From a virus, in the IMG/VR virus record IMGVR_UViG_3300047564_004815, positions 1 through 64,000 of that record: 64,000 nt of DNA. The stretch is one strand, 5' to 3'. The position numbers and the translations under genes were made by a program. How positions within the stretch are numbered: position 1 is the first letter of the stretch; each line of letters starts with the position of its first letter. Under the pieces are notes generated by a model, which was not told the origin of the DNA, did no database searches, and saw nothing but the letters and a program-made list of their open reading frames with translations. Shown one piece after another: positions 33,771-42,461 of this stretch.

Positions 33771-34542
33771 CTGCGCTCACTCCATTCTTTGCCGCCCGTA
33801 TTGCGGCGTTAATTTTTGCAAGTTTTGCTTGGGCCTCACCCGTCGTCTGCGCTAGCGCCACCAACTTCGCGCTCGCGGCCTTCATGTGTTCAAAATCTCT
33901 CAGCGCCTGCGGCACCAACATCGCGATCGTCTGCCCGACCATTTCTTGCCGCTGGCTAGCCGCCTTCTCCAACACCGCCTCCAGCATCGACGCGACGGGG
34001 CCGCCGCACGCGTTCAATAGCTGCTGAAATTCAGCGGTCTTCTCCAAGCCCAACCGTTTGATCAAGTGCGCTTGGTGGCTCATCTTTTCCATTCCCAGAC
34101 GAATTTCAGTGAGGCCAGTTTGGATCGCCGCCTCGCACGCAACCTTATCTCGGTGCAGCTGCTGCTGTACGGCTCGGGTGTAGTCCACGGACGTAATGTT
34201 TTCAGTAGTAACGGACGCTGTCTTGGACCGCAGCTCTTCGCCTTCTCCTCGCGCCACCTTCACGGGCAGCGCCGCGGGTACTGACCGAGTAGCCAGCTTG
34301 GCTTGTGCCAGCTTGACAGCGGCAGCGTCTGCAATTGCAGGCTCGTCGTGACGGTCGAGCTGCATCGCGGTCTTAAAACTATGCCGGTTGACGCACGCAG
34401 TTAGCGCGTCAGTCACCTTCGGGCTGTAGCCGTGGTCGGAGGCGTATTTCGCAACCAGCTCGTTTATGTCGCCGCCAGACGATCGGTGATTCTCGACGAT
34501 GCACTGCGCGTCGGCCATGAGCTGAGGCTTAATATCCGGCAT
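33763..34542 (-). CDS. Long helical protein, possible internal head protein
   Basis: 259 residues, nearly all alpha-helix with heptad-like Ala/Leu/Lys patterns; 'MEKMSHQAHLIKRLGLEKTA' and 'RDFEHMKAASAKLVALAQTT' are typical segments. No family recognised. In the same minus-strand run as the glycine-rich proteins. Upstream is a possible -10 box (CATAAT, 34577-34582) and a 7-bp hairpin. Confidence 0.78.
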   Translation of the reverse strand: MPDIKPQLMADAQCIVENHRSSGGDINELVAKYASDHGYSPKVTDALTACVNRHSFKTAMQLDRHDEPAIADAAAVKLAQAKLATRSVPAALPVKVARGEGEELRSKTASVTTENITSVDYTRAVQQQLHRDKVACEAAIQTGLTEIRLGMEKMSHQAHLIKRLGLEKTAEFQQLLNACGGPVASMLEAVLEKAASQRQEMVGQTIAMLVPQALRDFEHMKAASAKLVALAQTTGEAQAKLAKINAAIRAAKNGVSADV

Positions 34543-34546
34543 AGTT

Positions 34547-34573
34547 AAAGACCTCGTTTCAGAAGGGGTCTTT
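34547..34573 (-). terminator. Terminator-like hairpin after the 34587 gene
   Basis: AAAGACC (34547-34553) pairs with GGTCTTT (34567-34573), 7 bp with a 13-base loop, followed by only a short T-run. It lies just after the 34587-34967 gene and before the start at 34542; on the other strand it would read GGTCTTTT. Confidence 0.35.
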
Positions 34574-34586
34574 TGAATTATGCGCC

Positions 34587-34967
34587 TTACCAGCCGCGGT
34601 TCTTTGTGCTGATCCTTTTGGTGTCAACGATGGGCGCGTTGATGATCTCCGCGCGGTCTACGTCGTCTTCTGCGTACTTAGCGATGCCTTTTTGGCGCAT
34701 GTGCTTGTAAATAATCTGCGCCAGACTGTTATACACTTGGTGCACGCTCTCTGAATCGACTTCAAACACCATATCTTCGCGCGTGTTACCTTCCTCGTCA
34801 GCACGAAACACCACGACTACTTCGTTATCGGAGCAGACGAACTTTTCGATCGCTGTATAAGGAATCACTTCTCCGCGGAAGCGCAAACCATTGTGACCCA
34901 GTTCGGGCGGAAGGTCGTGGCCGACGATCGGCAACGCAAACGTAGAGAGATCCATTGGACTTGCCAT
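34587..34967 (-). CDS. Unknown protein divergent from the terminase
   Basis: 126 residues with an excellent ribosome site (AAGGAG/AAAGG). Residues about 15-95 alternate beta strands with one helix ('FRGEVIPYTAIEKFVCSDNE', 'VVVVFRADEEGN', then 'VHQVYNSLAQIIYKHM'), like a small PH-like or bacterial regulatory fold. No family recognised. First gene of the leftward head operon, divergent from the terminase across a gap of about 70 bases. Confidence 0.8.
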   Translation of the reverse strand: MASPMDLSTFALPIVGHDLPPELGHNGLRFRGEVIPYTAIEKFVCSDNEVVVVFRADEEGNTREDMVFEVDSESVHQVYNSLAQIIYKHMRQKGIAKYAEDDVDRAEIINAPIVDTKRISTKNRGW

Positions 34968-35036
34968 TTGACCTTTACTCCTTATAAAAGACGTGTTAGG
35001 ATGACCCTTGCCAGTATACGCAGCAGCGAGAAGCGA

Positions 35037-37886
35037 ATGTCAACTAGCGATGATGCTTCAAAGACGGTTGTTACGACAGACCGTATGCGGATTGCGGAAG
35101 GTAATTTTTACCTAAAAGGTAAACCTTTTTCGCTTAACCAGCACCCGCCGTTCCGCGCTATATACCAAATTCAAGCGCCGAAGCTGGTTATATGCAGTGG
35201 GAGACAAGTTGGGAAGACCGGAGTAGGCAGCGCGCTCGTTGGCTCTTGGAACGGCTTACCTAAACGGCTGGACCAGATGCAAATAGGCGACCGGGTGATT
35301 GCTATGTCCCCACGCCACGCTTTAGTTGAGGGCGTTGTAACTGGCACCGTAGCGTCCGGCGATAAGCTCTGCGTACGCATCACGACGCGTATGGGCCACG
35401 TATTGGACGTCGCGCTGACCCACCCGATTCGCAGACTGCGGGACTATTTGCCGGCCGGTAAAATTTCCGTCGGCGATCGCATAGCCGCAGTCCGCAAGGG
35501 CGGCAGCTTTACAGGTAGCAGTGAATTTACCGATGCAGACGTGAAGCTGCTGGGTTACGGCTTAGGCGATGGGCATTTCACAAGGAATACAATTAGTTTT
35601 GTAAATACCAAACCGTCCGTTCTGGCGGACTTTGAAAGCGCGGCCGAAGCATTAGGCGGCAGCTGTAAACGGTACCCGAAAAAGGGTACGCCTGCTACAG
35701 ACATACGTGTTCGCGTGACGCCTGCCATTACGCGGTTAATTGCGGACTGCGGCTTAGCGGAAACACGCTCAGCCACCAAATTCGTTCCTGACGCTGTTTT
35801 CGACTTGAGCCGCGAAAAGACAGCCCTTTTTATTAACCGGCTGTGGTCCTGCGACGGCACAGTCAAGCAAAACCGCCCTGGCCAGTACGACATAAGCTAC
35901 TGTTCTATTTCAGAGCGCCTTGTGCGCGGGCTTCAGGCGCTTCTCTGGAAATTTGGTGTACCGACCTCGTGCCGCACAAAAATTCCGCCTACCTACGAGG
36001 GCACTGATAAGAAAGCCTACATTTTGCGTGTCGAGACACAAGAGGGCGTGCGACGTTTCCTGACAGAGATCGGGGCGCTTGGAAAAAGCGAAAACGTACC
36101 GTTACCGGCAGTTAACAGCAACAATAATCGCGACACTGTCCCGCAAGAAGTTCAGCTGTTGCTCGACAACATTTTTACGCGCACCGACGCGAAGCGGCTC
36201 ACCGCAAACCGTGGCCACCACACCACAAAAGGCGTACGGCCTACCGATCAAGGTTTGCGCCGTAAGCTCAAGTACCCACCCACTCCTGATAAGCTACTCG
36301 CGTACGTAGCGTTTTTCACAGAGCTAGGTCTCACAGACGACCCGGACGTAGAGCTATTGCGCGACATCGCGACTGGCGACGTGGTTTGGGACGAGGTCGT
36401 CTCGGTCAAACCTATCGGCTCGCACCCTTGTTTCGACATTGAAGTTGCCGAATACCATAATTACGTGCTGAACGGCGTGGTTACTCATAACAGCACGTTG
36501 GCGAGCACTTTCACGGTCGCTGACGCAGTGGGTAACCCGTTTTGGGAGTCTTTAACCGTCCACCCATCCCTCGCGCAGTCGCGTCGATTCTCTAACATGC
36601 GTATTGCGCCCATTATTGACCAATCCCCCGCCATAAAAAAATACTTTTTCGACACCACGTGCAGGCACAACACGTCCGAGCGCAGCCTCAAGAACAACGC
36701 CGTGATGTATTTCGGCGCGATGAGCCAGATGGAGAACCTTCGTGGTTTGTCCGCCAACTCGGTAAACGAGGACGAGGTGCAGGACATGGTAGGCGAAGAA
36801 CTGGCGATCGTGGAAGAGGTCATGTCCGGTCAGCACTCCTCGAAGCGCTTTGTTGTACGGACAGGCACAGCAAAAACTGTCGGTAACATTCTGGAATCGA
36901 CATTCCGCGAATCTACGATGAACGAATGGATCGTGCCTTGTCCCTCCGGGCACTGGAATATCCCTTCCGTAGAGAACATTGGCCCGCACGGCTTCATCTG
37001 CAAAAAATGTAAAAGCCTCTGTGACGTACGCCAAGGGAAATGGCGCGCTATGCGGAAGGCAGAGGATGTTGCGTGGGTGGGCTTCCGTATTCCTCAGATA
37101 ATCTTGCCCACGCACACCGAAGACCCTGGTGCGTGGAAAGAAATAAACCACAAGCTGCACCACACTGACCCAGTGCAGTTCTCTAATGAAGTCATGGGGC
37201 ACGCTGCGGGCTCGGGTATCAGCATCCTGACTGAGGACCACTTAAAAGCCTGCTGCCAGCCGGAATACGATATGATCGAGGACTACATCCCCACAAACGA
37301 CCGCTACTACGCAGTATTTGCGACCATCGACTGGGGCCTCACCGCACGCAAGTCTTTCACTGTCGTAGGGGTGTGGGGCATCGCAGAGGACCACCGGATC
37401 AGACTGATTTACGCTAAGCGCTACCAAGAAACGGACGTGCTGAAACAAGTGGAAGACATCGGGCACATCTGTTTACGGTTTGCTGTGGATATGGTCTGCG
37501 CGGACTGGGGCGCGGGCATTACACAGAGCAGGTTGTTAGAGCAGCAGTTGAACCGCTCGGTGAACCGTATGATGTACGTCAGCGAGCAGCACGAGTTGAT
37601 TCGGTGGGACCCGCGCGGCGAGGTGTACAAGGTCAACCGCACGCAGGCCATGACTGAGACTTTCGTAAAGATGCGCATGGGGAATTTTCATTTCCCGCGC
37701 TGGCCGGAATTTCAGAAGTTTGCAAAAGACATTCTTGTCGTATACGAGGAGCCACTGGACGACAGAAACTCGAACGATAAAATAAAATACGACCATCCGG
37801 AGGATAAGCCTGACGACTTCACGCACGTGTGCGTCGGCGCTGTTCTAGCTGTGCACCTACTCACAGGGCAAGTCCGCAGCCGCTAG
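35037..37886 (+). CDS. Terminase large subunit, interrupted by an intein
   Basis: 949 residues as translated, about 525 after splicing. Start at 35037 is preferred over 35001 (AGG too close) and over the 34893 frame extension, which would overlap the divergent gene. N-terminal ATPase: Walker A 'GRQVGKT' at 55-61, split from its continuation 'STLASTF' at 486 by the intein. A Cys/His knuckle lies at C635, C655, C658, C662. Nuclease (RNase H-like) domain: 'ATIDWGLTARKSF' (D765) and 'VCADWGAG' (D823), with 'DDFTHVCVGA' near the end. It drives DNA into the prohead through the portal and cuts the concatemer. Without splicing the P-loop is broken, so packaging would depend on splicing. Confidence 0.9.
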   Translation: MSTSDDASKTVVTTDRMRIAEGNFYLKGKPFSLNQHPPFRAIYQIQAPKLVICSGRQVGKTGVGSALVGSWNGLPKRLDQMQIGDRVIAMSPRHALVEGVVTGTVASGDKLCVRITTRMGHVLDVALTHPIRRLRDYLPAGKISVGDRIAAVRKGGSFTGSSEFTDADVKLLGYGLGDGHFTRNTISFVNTKPSVLADFESAAEALGGSCKRYPKKGTPATDIRVRVTPAITRLIADCGLAETRSATKFVPDAVFDLSREKTALFINRLWSCDGTVKQNRPGQYDISYCSISERLVRGLQALLWKFGVPTSCRTKIPPTYEGTDKKAYILRVETQEGVRRFLTEIGALGKSENVPLPAVNSNNNRDTVPQEVQLLLDNIFTRTDAKRLTANRGHHTTKGVRPTDQGLRRKLKYPPTPDKLLAYVAFFTELGLTDDPDVELLRDIATGDVVWDEVVSVKPIGSHPCFDIEVAEYHNYVLNGVVTHNSTLASTFTVADAVGNPFWESLTVHPSLAQSRRFSNMRIAPIIDQSPAIKKYFFDTTCRHNTSERSLKNNAVMYFGAMSQMENLRGLSANSVNEDEVQDMVGEELAIVEEVMSGQHSSKRFVVRTGTAKTVGNILESTFRESTMNEWIVPCPSGHWNIPSVENIGPHGFICKKCKSLCDVRQGKWRAMRKAEDVAWVGFRIPQIILPTHTEDPGAWKEINHKLHHTDPVQFSNEVMGHAAGSGISILTEDHLKACCQPEYDMIEDYIPTNDRYYAVFATIDWGLTARKSFTVVGVWGIAEDHRIRLIYAKRYQETDVLKQVEDIGHICLRFAVDMVCADWGAGITQSRLLEQQLNRSVNRMMYVSEQHELIRWDPRGEVYKVNRTQAMTETFVKMRMGNFHFPRWPEFQKFAKDILVVYEEPLDDRNSNDKIKYDHPEDKPDDFTHVCVGAVLAVHLLTGQVRSR
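35220..36491 (+). other. Intein with LAGLIDADG homing endonuclease in the terminase
   Basis: About 421-424 residues. C-terminal splice site is clear: '...CFDIEVAEYHNYVLNGVVTHN' followed by Ser (positions 36489-36494), the canonical His-Asn-Ser end. Block A is recognisable as 'ALVGSWNGLPKRLDQMQIGD' and block B as 'VLDVALTHPIRRL'. The first residue is uncertain: no Cys is present; the Ser at 35229 or a residue just after Walker A Thr (35220) are the candidates. Two LAGLIDADG motifs: 'LLGYGLGDGHF' (about 171-181) and 'FINRLWSCDGTV' (about 265-276). The insertion lies in the ATPase P-loop, a favoured site for inteins. Confidence 0.85.
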
Positions 37887-38030
37887 CTAGGTGTCGATAA
37901 ACCACTCCCAGTCGCAATCTGCGCACACGGCCACGTAGGCAGACATGCCAGTTTCAGCGTCCGTTTCTGGAAACTCAAACAAGTCTACGCTCCCACATTC
38001 CGGGCAGCAGAGGCGGTCTTTTTTGATCAT
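37887..38030 (-). CDS. 47-residue zinc-ribbon protein
   Basis: Found by reading the gap after the terminase. ATG at 38030, TAG at 37887. The product has 'CCPECGSVDLF' and 'VCADCDWEW', a two-knuckle (CxxC...CxxC) zinc ribbon with acidic middle, as in small transcription-factor-like or ribbon-helix phage proteins. Its stop abuts the terminase stop on the opposite strand. Ribosome site is weak (GGAG 13 bases upstream). Function unknown. Confidence 0.65.
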   Translation of the reverse strand: MIKKDRLCCPECGSVDLFEFPETDAETGMSAYVAVCADCDWEWFIDT

Positions 38031-38078
38031 TGGACGGCAGGCGCTCCAAACTACGAACTAAACGGGCTCCCGCATCAG

Positions 38079-38101
38079 TTATCTACCCTGCACGTAGATA
38101 A
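38079..38101. promoter_or_regulatory. AT-rich inverted repeat in a divergent gap
   Basis: TTATCTAC and GTAGATAA flank a 7-base loop; perfect 8-bp arms. It lies between the minus-strand zinc-ribbon gene (start 38030) and the plus-strand gene at 38149, so it could be an operator for one or both. A -10-like TTATACA follows at about 38130. Not GC-rich enough for a good terminator. Confidence 0.4.
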
Positions 38102-38148
38102 TTTCTACAGGTTTTACGGGCCCATACTTATACACGGGAGTCAGCTAA

Positions 38149-38865
38149 ATGCAAGAAGCCGAGCGCCGAATCGCAACTGGTGCATATTTTGCCAAGGTTG
38201 CGGCGCGTATAAAGACCGCGAGCGGCGGGCCTATGGGATTCGCTTGGATAGGCGACGCGCCAGAAATTGGCCGCGCGTACCCTAACGAAAAGCTCGAAGC
38301 TGACTTTCAAATGCAGCACCCAATTATGTCCACTCTGCACCCCGGCGTGTACGGCGGCGCAGCTGTAGGCGGATTGGCGGGCTACGCCGCCCGTGGGCTA
38401 CCTGGCGCAGCGGCTGGCGCGTCAATAGGCTTGCTCGCTGGCTCGCTTGGCGAAGGTGCGTTGCGGTACAGGCATTTGATGAACGCGCGCGAGCGCATGC
38501 TGGCGGGTAAAAATCCGGTCGACCCTAATTTGTCGCTGGACCAGTTCGGAAAGCACGCTAGCTTAGAGATGATCTCGGTCGTACCTTCTATGGGTGGGCA
38601 CTTTGCCGACCATCGACTTGAGCAAGACTACGTTATGAAGCACCCTACAACGTCTACGCTGCACCCCGGTATTTATCTGGGCGCCGCGGGCGGTGCTGCG
38701 CTAGGCGCGCTTCGCGGGCACGCGGCCACCGGCTTGCTACTCGGCGGGTCCGCCGGCATGCTGGCTGAAGGGGTGATGCGCGCGAATTACTTACTTGACG
38801 CTCGGCGTAAACTGCTGGCCAAGCAAAACCCCGTCGACACTCGGTTTTCTTTTAGCCAGTTTTAA
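38149..38865 (+). CDS. Gly-rich protein with two tandem repeats
   Basis: 238 residues, GGGAG before ATG. Two halves of about 95-100 residues align: 'HPIMSTLHPGVYGGAAVGG' with 'HPTTSTLHPGIYLGAAGGA', and 'NPVDPNLSLDQF' with 'NPVDTRFSFSQF' at their ends. Each repeat has a Gly/Ala-rich hydrophobic helix able to span a membrane. The N-terminus 'GAYFAKVAARIKTAS' resembles other candidate internal proteins. Likely related in function to the HPY family at 55685-57660. Second copy ends at the stop, so duplication is exact. Confidence 0.82.
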   Translation: MQEAERRIATGAYFAKVAARIKTASGGPMGFAWIGDAPEIGRAYPNEKLEADFQMQHPIMSTLHPGVYGGAAVGGLAGYAARGLPGAAAGASIGLLAGSLGEGALRYRHLMNARERMLAGKNPVDPNLSLDQFGKHASLEMISVVPSMGGHFADHRLEQDYVMKHPTTSTLHPGIYLGAAGGAALGALRGHAATGLLLGGSAGMLAEGVMRANYLLDARRKLLAKQNPVDTRFSFSQF

Positions 38866-38872
38866 TGGGCGC

Positions 38873-40015
38873 ATGCACAACTTCGATTTTCTCGAGTTCG
38901 ATCCCAACCTCGTGCTGCCGACTGCACCGCCGAAGAGTAGCTACATTCGGTCGTTAGACACGTTTGTGGCGCTGACGCAGCGCTTTGCGGATGAGTGGAA
39001 GCTGGATGTGGTCCAGGATACTGAGGCGGCCGAACAGTTAAAGGTCGGCTACTACCCGGACAAAGCTTCGTTTGAGCCGTACGTCACGCATGGATTTTAC
39101 GAGCGGTTACCCGCCGCGCACGGGTTGACTTTTCCTTATACACGTGACGGGACCGTCACCATGCTCGTTATTAGCGAGATGTTGAACGAAACCGAGTTAG
39201 CCCAAGACACTCGTACTTACCTCTATGGGCAAGGCTACAACTTTTATAGCCGTCAGGGGATATTTGGCGTCCACCGACTGCGCGGCAAGGGTCGTCGCGA
39301 GGTAGTGCTCACCGATAACGAGCTAGAGGTGTGTCGCACACCGAACGCTGTCGCCGTACAAGAGCTATGCGATTACTCCTTGAATTTGCTGGACCGCCGG
39401 GCCAAGCATATCGTGCTGCTAAGCGACAACCGAAACTGGTTAACGAAAATGATGAAGCTCAGCAAACTAGGCTTTGATATTTCGGTCGATAGCCAGCACG
39501 TACTGGAGTACGTTGCCAAGCAAATCAGTGACTTGGCGTTGTCGGGTATTTCTGAGGCTAAGCTGGCGCGTAAAGCAGCGAAACTCCTGCGCTGCCTAAC
39601 CGAGGTAGAGCAGACCGCCGTAGTTTCGGCTGTTGCCAAGTTCACCGGCGTAAGGGTGCCGACAGCCCTCGTGCGCGTCGATCGGCCCGACTACATCTCG
39701 GAGACGGCGTACTACGAGCAGGTAAAGTCGGTGCTGTTCACAGAAATTACCCACGCTACGTTGACGCGCGACGTGGTGCTTCTAGGGTTAAAATCGGGCG
39801 CTGAGCAGCGGCTGCCGATTCAACCGAGCGCCGTGGCTGCCGTTATCTGCCCGCTGTTCGACGTGAAAGAGGACTTGGTTCAATGGTCCTATAACTACTT
39901 TAACGGGATACCGAAATCAGTCAGCGAGGCTGGCCCGAGCCGCTGGGCGCATAACTTAGCCATTGCGGAGCTGATACTGTCTATTTTAACCCGTCACGCA
40001 GATATTTTGGAGTAA
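38873..40015 (+). CDS. Unknown protein
   Basis: 380 residues from the ATG at 38873 (8 bases after the upstream stop); a longer frame from 38795 overlaps the previous gene and is rejected. Mixed alpha/beta with no recognised motif; C-terminal half helical ('LARKAAKLLRCLTEVEQTAV'). In the plus-strand run with fibre-like genes. A virion or assembly role is only positional inference. Confidence 0.78.
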   Translation: MHNFDFLEFDPNLVLPTAPPKSSYIRSLDTFVALTQRFADEWKLDVVQDTEAAEQLKVGYYPDKASFEPYVTHGFYERLPAAHGLTFPYTRDGTVTMLVISEMLNETELAQDTRTYLYGQGYNFYSRQGIFGVHRLRGKGRREVVLTDNELEVCRTPNAVAVQELCDYSLNLLDRRAKHIVLLSDNRNWLTKMMKLSKLGFDISVDSQHVLEYVAKQISDLALSGISEAKLARKAAKLLRCLTEVEQTAVVSAVAKFTGVRVPTALVRVDRPDYISETAYYEQVKSVLFTEITHATLTRDVVLLGLKSGAEQRLPIQPSAVAAVICPLFDVKEDLVQWSYNYFNGIPKSVSEAGPSRWAHNLAIAELILSILTRHADILE

Positions 40016-40018
40016 CAA

Positions 40019-40525
40019 ATGTCGGCATATAAAATGTATTTAGAGACGCAAAAGTCTGCGAATATGCTTTCCACGATCGGCAACGCGCACACCACCGTGA
40101 TGAACCCTGCAATGGCTGGCGGCGTCATAAACGCGCTCGGTTCAGGGCTTAAGAGCCTTGGTGGGTTTATTAAGGGTAAAACGACGGCTGGCGCGCGGCA
40201 TGCTACCGGTAATTTTTTAGAGCGCGCAGGTAAAGGCTCCGAAAAATTGGGCGAGTACACTTCCGATGTGGCGCACGGTATCCTGAACGCCGGCCCCGGA
40301 ATCGAATACGACGCGTCGAAGCTGCCGTCGTTGATGGGTTTTGAGCAACGCATCGGGACAGGTAAAAAAACAAAACTTACGGCGCAGCGCGGGCTTCTGT
40401 GGGCGGGCGGCGCCGTAGGTGCCGGAGAGGCCGCGGGCGCGCTGATGAAAGCTTTCAAGGGGCCCGAAAAGCAGGCCCGGGAAGACGCGGCGGCGCTGAT
40501 CGCGTTCTGGGAGAATTCTGTATGA
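40019..40525 (+). CDS. Small Gly/Ala-rich protein
   Basis: 168 residues, GGAG before ATG. N-terminus 'MSAYKMYLETQKSANMLSTI' fits the shared 'Y..YL..K.A' pattern. Residues about 25-70 are Gly-rich with a hydrophobic segment; C-terminus has 'LLWAGGAVGAGEAAGALMKA'. Overlaps the next gene by 4 bases (ATGA). Possibly an internal or membrane-active virion protein. Confidence 0.75.
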   Translation: MSAYKMYLETQKSANMLSTIGNAHTTVMNPAMAGGVINALGSGLKSLGGFIKGKTTAGARHATGNFLERAGKGSEKLGEYTSDVAHGILNAGPGIEYDASKLPSLMGFEQRIGTGKKTKLTAQRGLLWAGGAVGAGEAAGALMKAFKGPEKQAREDAAALIAFWENSV

Positions 40526-40995
40526 GTATGTTCAGGGTGTTTCAATTGCAGCTGCGCAACATGGCGGCAGCGGCAGACAAATTCTTGCGGATGTCGCGCG
40601 AATCTTATCACGCCAACTTGGCGCTGATCGACGTGCTTAGCGAAAAGCGCTACGAGTATTTCGGGCTAGGCGAGGACATTCTGAGCAAGTCGCCGGAAGT
40701 AATCACCGAGAACGGAAAGCTGAGCGTAGCGCTTACCGCCCCAGGGCCCGGTACCGTAGTATTTCACACACGCACTGCGGCTTATGCGGTCTTGAACACC
40801 CGTGTGCTGCTGGAAGGAAAAGGCGTCTCATGGCAGTTAAAGAAGACCTACGGCGCCTCAGCTGCGCAGCCGCCGGTGTTCTTCTCTAGCGGTCAGCTTC
40901 CGTTGCTGTCGGACAACATACAGCTAATCGTAGCCATACAGCCCGGTGGCGAGTTTACCGCTGCGGCTGTGCTGCAAGAAATCACCATGCTGTAG
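40522..40995 (+). CDS. Unknown fibre-region protein
   Basis: 157 residues from the ATG at 40522, which overlaps the upstream stop (ATGA); the longer frame from 40399 is an out-of-frame read-through of the previous gene and is Arg-rich, so rejected. N-terminal helix, then beta-rich ('TVVFHTRTAAYAVLNTRVLL', 'LPLLSDNIQLIVAIQPGGEF'). Probably a small tail-fibre or baseplate component by position. Confidence 0.75.
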   Translation: MSMFRVFQLQLRNMAAAADKFLRMSRESYHANLALIDVLSEKRYEYFGLGEDILSKSPEVITENGKLSVALTAPGPGTVVFHTRTAAYAVLNTRVLLEGKGVSWQLKKTYGASAAQPPVFFSSGQLPLLSDNIQLIVAIQPGGEFTAAAVLQEITML

Positions 40996-41004
40996 GGGCA
41001 GCGC

Positions 41005-41010
41005 TATAAT
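41005..41010 (+). promoter_or_regulatory. Candidate promoter of the fibre/TIM-barrel genes
   Basis: TATAAT followed by TACTAAG, 31 bases before the ATG at 41041, with GGAGG (41033-41037) as ribosome site. Matches the 'TATAATT' pattern of other gaps. No -35 element. Confidence 0.42.
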
Positions 41011-41040
41011 TACTAAGAGCGCGCCCGAGCGGAGGTTGGC

Positions 41041-41502
41041 ATGGCAATTCGCGTAAAGCAGATCATTTTTGATGAAGACATCAATATCTCTGGCTTTAAT
41101 TTGACGGGCCTGCGCCGGTTCATTTTTACAGAGCTGCCCGACGGTACAAGCCCGCTTCCGAACGAGATTTTATACGCAGACGACACGTTGAAAGTGGATC
41201 GGCTGCTGGTTGTATCCCGGCTGCAAGCAGGCGCTGGGAATACGGCGTTGTTCATCCGCCGCGCAATCGAGGCCGTGCTGGATACCCGAAACGTCACGTG
41301 GGCGTATGACTCCGCAAATCGAGTAACGCAGCTGCAGGAGCGCGACGGAGCCAACCCCGTCAAAACGTTGAGCTTCACGTATGACAGTTTGAACCGTGTC
41401 GCGACCGCAACCGAAATCACACTTGCCGGTACGCTTATTAGCACTTACACTTACGTAGGCGCTAGTTTTGACATCGCCACAGTAACTAGGACGGTCAGTT
41501 AG
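41041..41502 (+). CDS. Small structural protein with YD-repeat-like stretch
   Basis: 153 residues, GGAGG site. C-terminal half has 'WAYDSANRVTQLQERDG' and 'FTYDSLNRVATATEI', two copies resembling the YD (Rhs) repeat 'YD..nRl....' seen in surface-exposed shell and tail proteins. N-terminal half beta-rich. First gene after a candidate promoter and before the repeat fibre protein, so probably part of a fibre complex. Confidence 0.75.
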   Translation: MAIRVKQIIFDEDINISGFNLTGLRRFIFTELPDGTSPLPNEILYADDTLKVDRLLVVSRLQAGAGNTALFIRRAIEAVLDTRNVTWAYDSANRVTQLQERDGANPVKTLSFTYDSLNRVATATEITLAGTLISTYTYVGASFDIATVTRTVS

Positions 41503-41503
41503 C

Positions 41504-42460
41504 ATGAGCGATCAACTTGTAGCACTTCTAAACCTGCGCCAGCGTATTTCGACGCTTGGTTCCGGTGGCGGCGGAGGTGGCGGTGACGTCACAGTCGCCC
41601 AATTCAACGCGCTGCGAAATGCCGTGGCGCAGTTGGACCTACTCACGCCGCGCGTGAAAATCCACCCGATTCAAACCGCGACGGAAGGGCAGACCGTGTT
41701 CACGCTCCCGGACCCGTTCTCAGTTAGCACCGGGCAGCTCTTCGTTTACTCCGGCGGGGTTCTAGTCGATACCTACACCCTCACTTCACCCACTGAAATT
41801 ACGTTCACCTCTGGGCGAGAGGACGGGGAGAAGATACGCGTCGTCGAAGTGCAGCTGGGCTCAGATACCGGTACCACTGTGGTTGACGGTATAACTGCAA
41901 CGGGCTCTGTAACGTCCGCGGACTTTGAGGCGCTTGTAGCCGCTGTCGCGCTGTTGGATCGGCTCACTGCCCGCGTCAAGACATTCTCGTTCTCAGCTAC
42001 TGCTGGGCAGACCGTCTTCACCTTGCCCGAGACATACGAAGTCGGCCAGAACGCGTTACTGGTTTTTTCAGGCGGCGTGCTAGTGGACACTTACACTGAG
42101 ACGTCCCCCGCACAAATTACATTCACTTCTGCCAGGGAGCTAGGGGAAAATATCCAGATTATAAAGGTGCAGCTTGGCGCTGCGGCCGGCGTAACCGTCG
42201 TCGACGGGTTTACGCTCGGGCCTGCAATTACAGCCGAGACGCCTACTGGGCTCATAACCAGCACCGACGGCACAAATGGTAATGGTACGTTTACTGTCGC
42301 CTTCCCTGTGGACGCGGCGATTACTCCGCGCGTGCTGGTCAGCGGCCTAGAGCTTTCGCCTGTAATGTTCTCGCGTACTGGGCAGACGTTCGTCGTTAAC
42401 GCCCCGTATAAGCCTGTAATCGGCGAAACCGTCAGCATTCTCTACAAACGGAGTTCGTAA
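41504..42460 (+). CDS. Fibre-like protein with duplicated beta domain
   Basis: 318 residues. A Gly-rich linker (about 20-27) is followed by two near-identical modules of about 100 residues: 'ATEGQTVFTLPDPFSVSTGQ' + 'FVYSGGVLVDTYTLTSP' and 'ATAGQTVFTLPETYEVGQNA' + 'FSGGVLVDTYTETSP', then a third, shorter beta part. Each begins with a helix like 'FNALRNAVAQLDLLTPRVK'. This organisation (helical neck plus repeated beta sandwich) is common in phage fibre shafts and host-binding arms. Confidence 0.82.
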   Translation: MSDQLVALLNLRQRISTLGSGGGGGGGDVTVAQFNALRNAVAQLDLLTPRVKIHPIQTATEGQTVFTLPDPFSVSTGQLFVYSGGVLVDTYTLTSPTEITFTSGREDGEKIRVVEVQLGSDTGTTVVDGITATGSVTSADFEALVAAVALLDRLTARVKTFSFSATAGQTVFTLPETYEVGQNALLVFSGGVLVDTYTETSPAQITFTSARELGENIQIIKVQLGAAAGVTVVDGFTLGPAITAETPTGLITSTDGTNGNGTFTVAFPVDAAITPRVLVSGLELSPVMFSRTGQTFVVNAPYKPVIGETVSILYKRSS

Positions 42461-42461
42461 C

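Noticed and set aside
34893-35036. Longer N-terminus for the terminase
   Set aside because: Would overlap the divergent 34587-34967 gene and gives an Arg/Lys-rich sequence with no ribosome site; ATG 35037 precedes a normal N-terminus.
35229-36491. Class 3 intein (WCT triplet) interpretation of the terminase intein
   Set aside because: The Cys in block F is two residues off the class 3 position and no Trp is at the block B site, although the C-terminal Thr-His-Asn fits.
40399-40521. Upstream extension of the 40522-40995 gene
   Set aside because: Out-of-frame reading of the previous gene giving an Arg-rich peptide; ATGA overlap start is better.
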